64,000 nt of DNA from Glandiceps talaboti (GCF_964340395.1 NC_135551.1:25468003-25532002); one strand, 5' to 3'; numbered from the stretch's first letter, positions 16,097-28,700 are shown. Notes: generated by a model not told the origin, from the letters alone. Made by a program: numbers and translations.

Positions 16097-17625
16097 CCAC
16101 CACTACACTTTCTATGTTGTAGGGTACACCTAGGTTTACACGGATAATCCATCGCAGCCCCTATTTCATTCAAACACCCATCAATTGTTATTGTCTCCGT
16201 TTAAAGTGAAGTGTCGCTTCAGTGCAATGAACTGTACGATTTGGTTATGTAATGCACTATTTCAAAGAGCACTGGTGGTGGTCATTTGAAAATATCCTTT
16301 TATTTTGCGAGAGTGAAAGGCGGCCGCACATTGGCAGTCCTTTTAAATTGGCCAAAAGCGTTCTCCTCGGACGTAACCGGTTCTATTCATTTTATCTCTG
16401 TGTTGGCCAAACAATTACCAATGAATTTGTTGCAGGCTGACACATCCACAGAGTCACTTTCACGTTAATTGCTCCTGCAAATAGTGGGGCGAGAAGAGCA
16501 AATAAAAGAAAGGAGGGGGGGCAATCAACGTAATTTATGCACGTCAGTTGGCTTGTTTATTACACCGTTTGTTTGAACTTCGAGAGGTGCCCTCAAAAGT
16601 AGCTATAATATAAAGTAGGCTAATTATATTCTAGCTAATTTTTCGCACTGTACATGATGGTCACGAGTGTCGTACTATTGACGATTGTCGCCCGTTGGGG
16701 TTTTGCATTATTAATACGAATGACCCTTGAACGTACGTGTGTTTTTTTAGTCATAAAACATCCATGTCGTGTATCATGCCAGCGAGTTCTACCGTTCCCA
16801 ATTTTATCCCCATATCAATGTGACGTGGATACCATACAGATTGTTTACGGTGACGACAGCTTAAGTCACAATGTGAATAGAACACAACAGCGTCAAAACT
16901 ATCATCAGTTAATCGGCTTCAAAAGGTGAAACAACTGGTTGCGGTGTTTGTGTACGTCTTTGATGCTGCTCTACCATCATGTCAACAGTTGTAGTTTTGT
17001 CTCAACAGAAGACGCGATCAGTTACACCAACCACGTGTCGCACACGATGACCAAACATAATCCAAGAATTATACGATTTTACGTAAACATGTTGCGACTA
17101 TTTATCCAGAATTGTGTACATGTGTATTCAACAAGTTCATTTAACTTCACATAAATTAATTTCACGTGCGGTCAAGCAGCCTATACAAGTTTCGTTATTG
17201 CCACGAGCTACTGAGCCCAGTATTAAGCGCGCTTTATCTCAATGCCAAGTTTTCATGTTTATCTCAAATTCCAAAAATGTTGGGTGAGAAGTTATTTTCT
17301 AAAACCAGTTTTGAAAGCACCATTACATACATTATGGGTGATTTCACAATGACAAAGATATATGTAGATATATAGATACGTGGACGTTTGTGTCTTGTTG
17401 TTTTCTGTTATTATATTATTATAAGACTCAATAACCACAAAGTTTTATTTAAATTTCTAAATAAAGATTATAAAGTTTGACTTGATATATATCACGTCTG
17501 TGTTGTTCGTTCAATAACACACTTAAGATAATATTGATATGTGTAGCTTATTTATTACAAATACACAATAAGATAAATAAATAAATTGTGATCTTCCTGA
17601 TATATATACATACATTTACACATTT
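16097..17625. other. Unique sequence, no gene recognised
   Basis: Several ORFs of 60-91 codons, none similar to a family I know and none with consistent splice signals. Confidence 0.45.
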
Positions 17626-17657
17626 ACACACACACACACACATAATTAATATATATA

Positions 17658-17725
<68 letters not shown>
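17626..17725. repeat. (CA)n and (TA)n microsatellites
   Basis: A short CA run at 17626-17642, then about 38 TA units at 17649-17725 with one GTG interruption. Confidence 0.95.
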
Positions 17726-17729
<4 letters not shown>

Positions 17730-17824
17730 AATATTATGTTATCCATACCGTTGATAGTCTGATGACCGCTGTAAATCATTTTAAACTGTGTTATGGCTCC
17801 TCAGCATCTTACTAAGTACTATGT

Positions 17825-17827
<3 letters not shown>

Positions 17828-17915
<88 letters not shown>

Positions 17916-18065
17916 ATGTATGTATGTGTGTGTATGTATGTATGTATGTATGTATGTATGTATGTATGTATGTATGTATGTATGTATGTATGTATGTATG
18001 TATGTATGTATGTATGTATGTATGTATACACACAGACATATATATATATGTGTGTGGGGGGGGGT
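17828..18065. repeat. Compound (TA)n-(TATG)n microsatellite
   Basis: TA units run to 17902, then TATG/TGTG units to about 18028, then a short TA/TG run and a G9 tract. ORFs reading IYIYIY or MYVCMYVC are its translations. Confidence 0.97.
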
Positions 18066-20434
18066 GTCTTTGTTGATGTGTGTATGTGATAGTGAGCCTG
18101 AGGAGGAACATAAGACACAGAATGAGGGGACAACTACAAGAGTTTATATTTATACAATGTGTAAATGCGTATATTACTTTGCCCGCTAGTTTCATTAATA
18201 TCATTTTTGAATTCTTCAGTGAAATTCAAGTTCCAAAACAAAACAAAATAAAATATTGGTCAACTTTTATTTTATTTTTTTTTAAAATCAAATAGTCATT
18301 CACAATATATGCTTACATTCTGATTTACGTCTTGCGTTCACCTCAAAATGTCTAAATTTGACTTATGAAACATATCCCAAGCTGAACACTAGAATTGGCT
18401 ATATGTAACACCACTGCGATCCCTACTATGGTACTTTGCAGCACATTTTAGTAGAATTCATTGAACCACCTCAACCCTAACATTTTCAGCTCCTATCTCC
18501 TTTATCTCGTCTCGGTCTCCCAAGGGGTGTTTTCTCTCTGTAACACAGTACCGCTTTAATATACTTTTTAACGTAACCCCGACTGGCGATTGCTTTGAAA
18601 TATTAAATATCAATTTTCCACCGGCGTATCAGTACGTGTCGTATGATAGACTCCGAGATATAATCTTTTTATTCGGCTATCTTCCACTCCCTATCGACGA
18701 TTCACCGCCTAGCTCCTTCAATTTTGCCTTCTCTCAATTTACCCGCAATTCAATTTTCCTATACATGAGTTTTAATCGAAGTCGGATATAGACCGATATG
18801 TTTACTTTCCTCGGCTCCCTGTCATATTATCTCTATAATATTCCGTTACGCGTTATATACAAAAAAATTACTCTTTCCTTGACCGGTCTGTTTTTTCCAT
18901 AATATTTTCCCAGCGGTGAAAGCAAGTCAGATGTGGCCTTTCACGCTTCGTTTCTCGAGTTTTGTTCTAACTAGGATCTACAGAGGTGTTGCAGACGTTT
19001 GGTAGTGTGATGTAGTGCTCACTTTCACCATGGTTACGGAGCCACTCTCTAGAACTATGTGTCGCGTTAATGGAGGGTCGAATATTCATAAGTCGGGTGA
19101 GAATGGATGTTTGAAGCAAACAGTCCTCGCCAGACTTGTCGACAGCTTTGTGCACATGAATGGACTGACAGAAAAGCACAGGGGTGGTAGATCTACTCCC
19201 TTTCCCAATCGGCACGCTTGAATGGCATCAAAGAAACAAAATGACTTTCGTCAAATTAATTTGAGTATTCAGAACTTAAGGATAATAGCCAACCTTAACT
19301 CCACATAAACAATAATCTAGAATCTCCCTAATTCTCGTACTTGACTGCCCTGGATAGAACAACGGGAAAGGGAAGAAAATCAAGTTTGGGCAAGTTTCTC
19401 TTTCACACCTTGCTGTGCCAATTCTTTGTAAACTTCAATCAAGATTGTTACTTAATTCACTGGGCGGCCAGGATGACGACTTTACGAATACGTTCAGTGA
19501 CAAAATATTATACCTGTCCCGTACAGCCAATTGTGATAATCACCTAAAGCCGTATAAATCTCAACGAAATAGAATAAGCCCGAATAGAGCACAGACTCAG
19601 TCTTTGAGTCACTGAGGTTCCCATTTCTACCTATCAAGTGAGCTTCGGCTCCGGTTGATTGATGAGCGCTGTCGTAGTCACCGTAAACGTGTGATGTTGC
19701 GCCCAAATGCTAGCCCTAACAGTGGTATTAGTTCAAAGACAATAGATCCGATTTTCAATTGTACCTTCTGCAATATTCAATAGGGGTTTCACCGTATAAT
19801 TATGTTCACTGGAGAGCCTGGAGGCGAGGGGGAAACACTGAAAAAAATAGGGGCCGATAATATGCACTATTTGGGGGTATTGTGTTGTGTTCCCATGGGG
19901 GCTGGCCCATCTACGTGTGTAATTGCAGTTAGAAAGAATTAAAATCATTTAGACCCACTGGTTGGAGTTTGTGTTGATACCAAGCTTAATTGGGGTTTAT
20001 CTTCTTCTTTTCTCTATAACCATCGAACGACAAGTATCCACGAACTTGTCTTGATGACGTGATTACTACATACAGTTAAGAAGGCTATTTCATGAGACGA
20101 CACACAGAAGTTGCCTGTGTGGCGCAACTTTTGAAAAAAAAAGATTCGGATGACGGACTCGGGGAAAAAAATCACGAATTCACTTTCCTCGCTTCACAGC
20201 CGGAAATATTTTTAAAAGACACAGGTCAACATCGGTGTAACGCCGACTGCTGAACTGTGGATGATTGATAGGATATTTGATGTAATCGTCAGCTTGCCAA
20301 TTCTCATCTCAGATCAGAGGAACAACGTAACGAAACAAACCTTTAATCTCTATATAGGAGGTTGGATGGGGTTGGTTGCCAATGATGAACAACAGCGCTA
20401 GCACCGACTGAGATTATTGTGTTTCCAGCCCCAG
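18066..20434. other. Unique sequence upstream of the POU gene
   Basis: No gene recognised. The pyrimidine-rich stretch 18480-18960 carries three copies of TCAATTTTSC, at about 18610, 18719 and 18750. Overlapping ORFs at 18967-19221 on both strands (68-82 codons) resemble nothing known. Confidence 0.4.
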
Positions 20435-20454
20435 CCCCCCCCCCCCCCACCCCC
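20429..20454. repeat. Poly-C tract (C4, C14, C5)
   Basis: C-runs at 20429-20432, 20435-20448 and 20450-20454. The minus strand has G-quadruplex potential and the plus strand i-motif potential. Confidence 0.8.
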
Positions 20455-22250
20455 GATACTCTGAAACCCCTGCCTACGTAGAGAGTTAAACGAACCGCTC
20501 GAACGAGCACGTCATCTGTCATTAGAACGTGTCATCTTGTTGGTATGAGAAAAAAATATGCGGCGATAGAAAAAAAATGAAAACGTGCATTTTCGACTCA
20601 AGATTTGCCGAGGATAACACTAAAATGTTACATATCAAATTGGAATACCAATACTACTAAAATTTGCAACTTTTGTCCAATTTCTAAAAGGAAAGTACGA
20701 CGTTGTTAATTGGCTATCATTAATATAACTACAATAAACCACATTATTTCGTCCTACAGCAATTTCAACGTCACGAAATGCACTTCCGATCTTGATGACA
20801 GTTTACTTTGGGAAATGCTTTCTACATCCCGAGGTGTGTACCTACGCGATAGAATACATAGGTCAGTTGTTTGTCATTTTCTACCAAGGGCGAGGTTACT
20901 CCTGCACAGGAAATTACCGGATTATTCCTTCGGTGTTCTCGGGTTGATATCAAAATGCTGGTTTGTTCGTCTAGGGACTCTATAGTTTCCGTACTTTATA
21001 AATTATATGAAAGTTACATGTATAAACTCAGTACTTACCATCCCAGAAACTTCATTTTAATACTTTCCCATCAAATTAGAGAAGTAAAATTCTGTATATA
21101 CCCTTTTTGCACATATAGCCTCAAATCAGAGAACGTCCTATCTAAGATGATTCTCGTGCCAAATATTTTCCCGCCCTACATTGATAGAAAGAACACCTAC
21201 GAAATTATGTTATTTCCCCCCGCTAAAATTTAGTTACAAATTTTTTCTACTTCCGTAACTTTTTTTTGGCAAACATTAATTTGAATTCAGATTAAAATAA
21301 CAAGTTATTCTGTAGAATGATTACTAGCAACGTTTTAGTTCGTATCCCATTTAATCCTCAAAAGGTGGGTAAAATAGATTGTCTTTTTACATCATATGTT
21401 TGATAGTTGATGGGTGAAAAAAGGGGCCGTCCGGAATACTGCCTGTTTCAGTTCACGGAATACTCAGACATTTGTTAAAATGCGCATTTCAATGACATCC
21501 AGCGTGTCTAGATAATGACATAAGCATGTTTAATCAGCACGCATCCTATTGTATTCCTCTTTACAAATACAGACGCCGAGTGCTTAGAACTTGCGAAGAA
21601 AGCAACAAATAAATGGCGGGATTCCATTCTCGTCTTCATTTTTTGGACGTTTTCACACATTATGTTTATTCATGATGTCAAATATTGTGAGGTACCGTTC
21701 CATGGTAATGTTATCGAGTGTTTGAATCAGTTTTATTAGCCGGATGAGTTTTCAATACGACCCCGATATATATGATCCATAATAGGTATTAAGTCGCAAG
21801 TTGTGTGCTTTCCGATTACATTCTTCCGAAACAATGTGAGAAATACAATCGAGTTTCGATACATTCTAAGATCTGTTGACTTTGCCCACTCTAGCTCTTT
21901 TACGTCACTCTGCTTAACAATTACATCTAATGATCTCCGGTGGCTTCTCCCCGTTGAAAATGGTGTGGAGGCGGGGTGTAAAAACATTTGTGCAACATGC
22001 AAAGAATGTGAGAAAATTCCTACGTATGTCAAAACAATCACCACCACCCCTGTAGGATGTCGTTGAACTTTCTTGAAGTGTTTTCTCTTCGAAAGAAGTG
22101 GATTTTCAAAGTTTGTCTTACAGCTTTTTTTACGAACATTTTTATTTAGGATTACACACAATACAGTACTAAATTGCAAAGACTAATTCGTTATGTTTTC
22201 TATAGAGTAAAGCTTTCGAGTATAGGTGTTATTAAAGCAGAGCGCACCTT
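20455..22250. other. Unique sequence 5' of the POU promoter block
   Basis: ORFs of 120 codons (+, 20871-21233) and 147 codons (-, 21736-22179) are the longest here. Neither resembles a known protein, and both are within what AT-rich random sequence can give. Confidence 0.4.
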
Positions 22251-22517
22251 ATTACGTAATGGGCGGGGTTTGCACATCGGTCGCGTAAATACGCCAGGTA
22301 CTATATATTTTAGTGCGACTTCCTCGAGCCAAGCCTCCACTGTAAAACGAAGGCAACTGCAGCTGGCGTAGCAAATTACTTCAATCCGTGCAAGTGCTTT
22401 TTGAGAGCACTTCTTCACAATTGATCACTACTTTCATTCGCAGTATAAAAAGCTCGAGCGTACTCTGTGACGTTCACGAGCGCCGTTCCTCACCTGTGCG
22501 CACAGCGATATATAAAA
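22251..22517 (+). promoter_or_regulatory. Candidate core promoter block upstream of the POU gene
   Basis: Motifs lie in promoter-like order. ATTACGTAAT, a perfect 10-bp palindrome of PAR-bZIP/C/EBP type, is at 22251-22260 and directly abuts a GC box GGGCGGGG at 22261-22268. A TATA box TATAAAAAG is at 22444-22452, a CRE-like TGACGTTCA at 22468-22476 and a second TATA box TATATAAAA at 22509-22517. The local sequence is richer in G+C and CpG than its surroundings. Use of either TATA box would give a leader of about 650-700 nt with upstream ATGs unless it is spliced. Transcription from here is inferred. Confidence 0.4.
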
Positions 22518-22985
22518 CGAAGCCATAAAATTTCAAAATAGAAAGTGTCTATGCATTGTTTGAATAACAAAGGCGCTTCGGTCAGGAAACTAAAGCACGG
22601 ACATAAAAATCGTGCGATGTAATTTCCTTAGCAAGGATAAGGTCGTATATGCGCCACACAATCATTGCAACGCAAGGTGGCAAAAATAGCTGAAACGGGG
22701 CGAGGGGCTATCAATCAGCGTTACATTACCACCTCCCCGCTGTGAGCCCGCCCTTAGGGATTCCAAGCTACCTACAGAACAACATTCGGGACTACACTTT
22801 TCCCTTGCTTTGCTTTGTAGCACGTTGTTCACCCCAAGCGAATGATTTGTACTGTTCATAATGTGGTTTTCCAGTAAACAATAACAAAAGCTAGCAAGCT
22901 GCTCAGTGAAAATTAATGACCTAATTTACATATTCAGTTCATTGTTGAGTAGTCATTGACGACTGAATGGGTAAGTAGATAATAG

Positions 22986-23053
22986 CCAATCAGAGCGCGC
23001 GACCAGGCGATTCATGCCAGCTTGAGTGTCAATCAACTGGTTGATTAGCCAAT
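22986..23053 (+). promoter_or_regulatory. Paired CCAAT boxes (NF-Y type) upstream of the POU start codon
   Basis: Two copies of AGCCAATCAGA sit at 22984-22994 and 23047-23057, with their CCAAT cores 63 bp apart. Both match the NF-Y consensus RRCCAATSR, and both have the same orientation as the gene. They lie 190 and 127 bp before the ATG, so a start of transcription near 23110-23160 is possible. A TCAGT initiator-like motif is at 23155-23159. This competes with the upstream TATA boxes as the true promoter. Confidence 0.4.
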
Positions 23054-23057
23054 CAGA

Positions 23058-23324
23058 ATGCTGATCGGGGTCACATCTTTCATCGCCATGATGTATCTGG
23101 CGGCAAACTATAGTGGAGAGAGTTTTCTACATAGCTGCAGTTTTGCAAGTCAGATCAGTAAGCAAGCTAACGAACTGAGATGGCTACAACAACGTCAACT
23201 CCGTATAACCCGACTAGTACAGTGGCGGCCTGCACAACGTCAACATCGGACACCATGCATACACACATGTCGCAAGCCACCATGTTCCAGCGAGACTCGC
23301 CGAAAATCGCTAGCGATTTCATGA
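23058..23324 (+). other. Upstream ORF overlapping the POU start codon in another frame
   Basis: An 88-codon ORF begins 122 nt before the POU ATG, in a different frame, and ends 145 nt inside the coding sequence. Further ATGs of the same ORF lie at 23088 and 23091. If the mRNA begins upstream of 23058, ribosomes starting here would bypass the POU start, a common repressive arrangement. If transcription starts near 23110-23160 this ORF is not in the mRNA. The peptide resembles no family I know. Confidence 0.3.
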
Positions 23325-24421
23325 CCGCACCACCCAGTGTAGGTAACAGTCATCCATTGAGCCATCCAGCCGGACCTCAATGGATAGGTCTCACGCCACA
23401 TTCAGAAGCGAGTCCATGGCCAACCGGAATCCCAACTTCAGTACTTGGGCAAGACATCAAAACACAACTGGTACAGGGTAGAGACGAAATGCAGGGCCAA
23501 GTCCCTCACCGAACAACTCACCATCCTCAAGTTCCACACCCCGGCGCTTGGAATTCTTCAGTAACTTCAGCACATCCAATGAGTACAGGCAGTTCAGTAT
23601 ACAGCCATCCTCACGGTGGTTATGTCAACGTTAACGGCATGATGAACCCTGCTGCACAACTAGGAGCACATCTACGGGAGAGTAACCACAATGGCGAACA
23701 CCACGACATTTCAGACGACGATACTCCATCGTCAGACGATCTTGAGCAATTCGCCAAACAGTTCAAACAGCGTCGAATCAAACTGGGCTTCACGCAAGCT
23801 GACGTTGGGCTTGCATTGGGCACACTGTACGGTAACGTATTCAGTCAAACAACCATTTGTCGCTTTGAAGCCCTACAATTAAGCTTCAAGAACATGTGCA
23901 AGCTAAAACCTCTGCTTCAGAAATGGTTAGAAGAAGCGGACTCGACAACAGGGTCTCCCACCAGTATCGACAAGATAGCAGCACAGGGTCGAAAACGCAA
24001 GAAGCGAACGAGTATAGAAGTGACTGTTAAGGGGGCCCTAGAAAATCACTTCCTGAAACAACCTAAACCATCCGCTCCAGAAATCACCCAGTTAGCCGAA
24101 AACTTGCAGTTAGAAAAAGAAGTTGTTCGAGTGTGGTTTTGTAATAGACGACAGAAAGAGAAGAGAATGACCCCACCAGTATTAGGGGGTGTTGGACCCA
24201 CCGGTGTCGAGCAAGTTTTAGGAGGCCCTGTACCCACCAGCGGAGTAACGACCGACTCATCGTATACGGCGAATATTTCTACAAAACGAGAATCCCCCGA
24301 CATTCGAGACATCATGCATTCGTCACCTGGTCTCGGACCTTCGGCGCTTCAGGGGTCAGTAACAGTCGCATCATCCCCACCGTCAACGCACATGGTTTCC
24401 GTGGCCCAAGCAGCGCAATGA
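23180..24421 (+). CDS. Pou3f: Class III POU-homeodomain transcription factor (Brn1/2/4, Pou3f type), single exon
   Basis: This 413-residue protein is a nuclear DNA-binding regulator; class III POU factors act in neural, ectodermal and tubular-organ development. The POU-specific domain lies at about residues 180-254 (starting [12 protein letters not shown]), with the DNA-contact residues Q206, Q223, T224 and R228. A 17-residue linker ([12 protein letters not shown] inside) leads to the homeodomain at about 272-331, with basic arm RKRKKR and recognition helix [15 protein letters not shown] (V318, C321, N322). C321 (position 50) and N322 (position 51) are the POU signature. N-terminal class III motifs are also visible: SHPLSHP/QWI/SPW (57-80), QDIK (91-94), PGAW (121-124), VNGM (151-154). 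The start is chosen because MATT matches the family N-terminus and the ATG has G at -3 and +4. It ends in TGA with no frameshift. The lack of introns is normal for this class in several animals. Q294 and P300 differ from the vertebrate CP and SAQEI as I recall them. Class assignment is very secure; exact orthology and symbol style are inferred. Confidence 0.97.
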   Translation: MATTTSTPYNPTSTVAACTTSTSDTMHTHMSQATMFQRDSPKIASDFMTAPPSVGNSHPLSHPAGPQWIGLTPHSEASPWPTGIPTSVLGQDIKTQLVQGRDEMQGQVPHRTTHHPQVPHPGAWNSSVTSAHPMSTGSSVYSHPHGGYVNVNGMMNPAAQLGAHLRESNHNGEHHDISDDDTPSSDDLEQFAKQFKQRRIKLGFTQADVGLALGTLYGNVFSQTTICRFEALQLSFKNMCKLKPLLQKWLEEADSTTGSPTSIDKIAAQGRKRKKRTSIEVTVKGALENHFLKQPKPSAPEITQLAENLQLEKEVVRVWFCNRRQKEKRMTPPVLGGVGPTGVEQVLGGPVPTSGVTTDSSYTANISTKRESPDIRDIMHSSPGLGPSALQGSVTVASSPPSTHMVSVAQAAQ

Positions 24422-25156
24422 CTGTCGTGTTGAACGAAAAGACTTGAGACTGTGCCGTGAGTACAATCACACAAAACACCTCAGCCAGTTTTAGTGTATA
24501 ACCACGCTATTGCTTTGAGCCAGTGCTTATTATTGACAGCAATTCCATTCAGTGTGTTATGTATTGAGTTTTCCTTTGGACAAAGCACAAAGTTGATGTA
24601 CTGGAACCCACGTTTGGGCCATTCATAACACAAGAGACCGTACCATATATATTACCAGTGTTAGGGAATACCTCTATCTCTGCCAACTCTGCTGCAAAAA
24701 CCACGCAACTCAGACCCGCAGCTTGTTTTTTTGACATTTACTGGCGATTTTTTTTTCACCCACCAAGTTGCTTGCAATAAGGCAGTACGTGTTACTTGGT
24801 TTATTATACAGAACAATGTTTGCTAGCAAAACAACAATCATGACAAAAACGATGAAATTTAATGTCCTTTTTTGTACCTACTACATGCCAAAATTGTAAG
24901 TTCTTTTCTTGTGTGTATATGTTGGTCTGATTTCTTGTTTGTGTACTTGCATCTTGCGTCTATTTAGCACAAGAACAATCGTTTATGTCAATCGGTCAAA
25001 AGAGTAAACCTTTGCTTTTCTATAAAGGCGATTAACTCATTGGCGTTGCCAAAGTAGGAATAATTATGCAGGTCAAATTATTTAAGTATAAGTATCTTCC
25101 AAACGACCAGGGTAACAAAACTTTTCGTTATTGTTAGTTAACTAGTAAATTTATCT

Positions 25157-25200
25157 GGGGGATTTAGAAGAGGGGAGGGAAGGAGGTTGGGAGGGAGGGG
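25157..25200 (+). promoter_or_regulatory. G-rich tract with G-quadruplex potential in the probable 3' UTR
   Basis: On the coding strand, G-runs occur at 25157-25161, 25172-25175, 25177-25179, 25189-25191, 25193-25195 and 25197-25200. Four runs with loops of 9, 1 and 1 nt can be chosen, which could form an RNA G-quadruplex. It stands out sharply in an AT-rich UTR. Confidence 0.4.
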
Positions 25201-25277
25201 TCAGACCGAGTTAACCTTGTTCGATTAGCATACATTTAGCTTAGTTATTATGGCAAATGCACTGGACAACTGTTAGA

Positions 25278-25350
25278 TGTATATATATATGATACCTTGA
25301 TTTTTTCTTTACCTTTAATGACCACCATGTTTCTTTTTCCAGTGTACATA
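25278..25350 (+). promoter_or_regulatory. Two Pumilio response elements in the probable 3' UTR
   Basis: TGTATATA at 25278-25285 and TGTACATA at 25343-25350 both match the PUF-protein consensus TGTANATA on the coding strand, 65 nt apart. PUF proteins usually repress or localise target mRNAs. The motif is short and AT-rich, so chance matches are possible. Confidence 0.35.
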
Positions 25351-25718
25351 TACATAAAGCCTCGGTGCATAAGATTTGTCACGAAAAATGTTTATATTTT
25401 CAAGAATTTAATTTCTTTTCTTTTCTGTTTTTACTCCTTATAGACATGCTTGATGTTTATTTTTTTCTCTTCATCTTCTGTCAGAAACTTCTGCGTTGTC
25501 ATGACAATTTTATTTAAGTATTGTTTACGCTACCAACGTGTCGGAGTCGGTAGCTAGAAATGAAGACTATATTTTATATTAACAGCTACAAACCAGGAAC
25601 AGACACGACTCTTTACCGTCTCAGAATTACTGTAATTTAAGACAAAATAGACTTACAGTGTATTGTAGCTAGCCATCCTAACCCAATTTTCTGATTGTAC
25701 CAAAAAATCCGATCTTGA

Positions 25719-25729
25719 AATAAAATAAA
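25719..25729 (+). terminator. Double polyadenylation signal of the POU gene
   Basis: Two overlapping AATAAA hexamers (25719-25724 and 25724-25729) are followed within about 15-45 bp by T-rich and TGTG-poor sequence. They are the first canonical signals noticed after the POU stop codon. Confidence 0.5.
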
Positions 25730-25750
25730 TACGATTTTTGGAAGTGAATA

Positions 25751-28700
25751 TCAGTTATCTCCTACGCTGTCTTTTTGGATACTATATCATAAGGAAATTT
25801 AACTTTGTGAGCATACAGTTAGGTGTCATAGCGTTGTCGGCTACTATGATAACAATGTAAAATTAATGCCTCCAACTAGATATTATAACCTCTTTTTGAA
25901 GGTACTCAAACAATTTCAGCTAATCGGGATTAGGTAGTAGTCCAAGAGGGTTTGTTGATTGAAGACAAAGGGTTGGTTGTAAGAAAACTAGTGAGGTTTG
26001 CAGAGAAACCACGCTGGTCAACGCCAGTTATAGTCGGATTGGCTTGACAGTCTACGTTAAAAAACCAACATGGCAGCGACCACGTTTTTTTAATGTTTCT
26101 AGTTTCATCAGGCAAAAATAACTTGATGTTTGGCATAGCCAGCATTTTAAAAAACATCGTCAGCTGCAAGTAAAAGAGTTGAGTATTGGTCTAGATAGGT
26201 CATCTTTTGTTATTTGAATTTGCTTAAGTCGAAAGTTAACGCTTGTGCCTAATTACTAGAATAACAAACCAGATTTCTGACATTATAATGGTGAAAAAGG
26301 TACACTTCTGCAGCTGCTTGGCGTTGTAAATTGCACTGTGTGAGTTTGTTAGCAAATACCCAATTTCCTCAGGGTAGCTCGTCTGCTATTGGCCCCCACC
26401 TGACCTTTTATAGATTTCCAAGGTACAAAAAATAGCTGATTTGGTTAATAATGCTTCTCCTTTGGATCAAGTCAAATACCTTCAGACGGAGGGGATCACC
26501 CCTTTCTATGTTTGTTTGTTGTACACCAACATTAATTTGTAGTCCTATCGTGATAAGTCTCACAAAACGTCCATAAAATAAGAGTACATCCTACTCTGTA
26601 CACACAGAGACTTTAACGTACCGTCTTCTTTTATAGCTGTACCCTAAATTTGACCTTTAAATATTAAACAACGTTGAAGTCCGTTTGGTTGTTTTTCAAA
26701 TGAGCATTCAGCTAGAGTCGTTTACTTACTGGGTAGACCATCGTGCGACTACTCTTCATGTATTGTGTACCTTGTATTCGAGAAAAAAATGGCAATTAGA
26801 GACAAAGGGATTCTGCCTTACAAGTTATGGTCTCGCTGTGTGAAAATTGTACCTGGTGTCAATGGTTTCCCACAGCTTGGCCAGATCACATTGGAGAATC
26901 TATTTAAAGCATACCATATGGATAACCTCGATACGCTACCGTGAGCGCCCGTATGAATGTATTCTGGATACCCCTCATCTTTCTGTGAAGGGATGTTACC
27001 ACAAAATGTCAGAATCGAGTCGCCAAACCAAGTCAATATTGGTGTTAGCAACCCTTATATGTTAGAGTCAGAATTAGAGTTTATTGTTCTCTCGAGTTAA
27101 GCTCCAGCAAACACGAAAATGCGACACAACACCTCAGTGTGAGTGAAAGTAGAAAGTGCATTACAAATGGCCCCTGAGTTTACATAGCGAATGATTTCGT
27201 CGTTTACTGCGCATGTGGTAATAATAGACTATGGTTTTCATCAGTGATGAACGCCACAAATATTCCTTAATATTGTTTACAGTAATCTTCAACTTAAACA
27301 CATTTTTTTAACGACAGCCCCCTGTTTTAGTATAATTGCGTAAAACCTCGCAAAATGAGGCCCAGATTGGTCGACTCGAGCGGTCAGCTGTTAGGTGATT
27401 TGCACCTGTCAATGTTATTCCGTTCCTTCATATTTTAATCTATCTTTTAAATGTGTGTCATGCGTAGCAGGTTCGTAGGGAATATTTCACTCTGAAGGTC
27501 GTCCGTCGCGTCGTGTTGTTGCTCACCGACTCGAGGTTTCGCATGCCCGTCATTCCGACTTGAGTAGTAGTTAATTTTTATCGCTGTTCAAGCTAAATTG
27601 TTGACAAGGTATTGTATGGTATTAATAAGCCAACATTTTCTTATAATTGAATTAACAAACATGGATGCGTTAGGGATGGAAATCCAGAAATGGCACACAC
27701 AGACGCCGCCGGCCAACCCAGTTCAGATACCATGCTAATTATCAGCAAATCATTGGTATGATTCACGATCGACAAAACACAGGTCGACAAAATTCGCAAT
27801 TGTCAAGTACGGTTTTACAACAACTTCAAATTTATCATCGGTTGACTTCCTAACCAATGTTAGTAATAAAAAGAGCCATTCTGAGGGAAAAAAAATGAAC
27901 TATTCAAAAAAGTTTCATGTTGGGAAAACATTAATCTAAATTTGGAAAAAAATTAATATCATGATCCGACATGCATTTGTTGCTGTTATGGAACCAAGTT
28001 ATGGTTATGGTACATCAAGTTAGTCGTAAAGTACACATCACGGTACAATGGAACGTAGTTCGACCGAATACAAAAACCCTGGCCCACTTCCTTTGTGTTT
28101 ACTACTTAACAAACTGCCCAAAAGGTGAGTCACATTTCTGCCATTGATAACGCTGTTCTTCCTGTTTTTCAACTGTCAGCTGGGAACAAAAAGCCAAAAT
28201 GGACGCCACCGGTGAAAGGGCAGGGGTTGGATTTTGACGGACAAAACGCTACATTTCAATTTAAACAAAATGTGATGTAACCGGGTATCCGTTTTGCACT
28301 TTAATTAAAATCCGTTCTTTAAAAAAAAATTGAGACAGAACATCACAACCCTTTTAAATAACCAGAAAAAAAAAGTTTAGAGGGACAGCGGAGGAATAAA
28401 GTGAACAGCGCATGTAGGGATTCCCTATGTAAATAGGGTATACGGAGAGCTGACGTTGTGCCCTATGCAAAATCGGTGATATGTTTGCTGGTATGACAGA
28501 CTCGATCAACCAACGTGTTGGGAAATCACCCTTTGAATGCTTAAAATATCCATGTCGTTATGTTATACTACCGTTCTTTTTTCATTATAATAACCCCACA
28601 TAATGTTCGCCCATTGATCAATATAAACTATAAAATATTAATACAATTGTACGACTATCGTAACTCGCGACCACCTTCATTACAATTGCTAATAATTCCC

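Larger units (their letters stand above)
24422..25750 (+). other. Probable 3' UTR of the POU gene
   Basis: No AATAAA was noticed between the stop codon and the overlapping pair at 25719-25729, so the simplest model is a 3' UTR of about 1.3 kb. The stretch is AT-rich, without a credible ORF. It holds two Pumilio-type elements and a G-rich tract, listed separately. The exact end is inferred from the polyadenylation signal only. Confidence 0.5.

Noticed and set aside
21736-22179. 147-codon minus-strand ORF upstream of the POU gene
   Set aside because: No recognisable domain, and a plus-strand ORF covers much of the same stretch.
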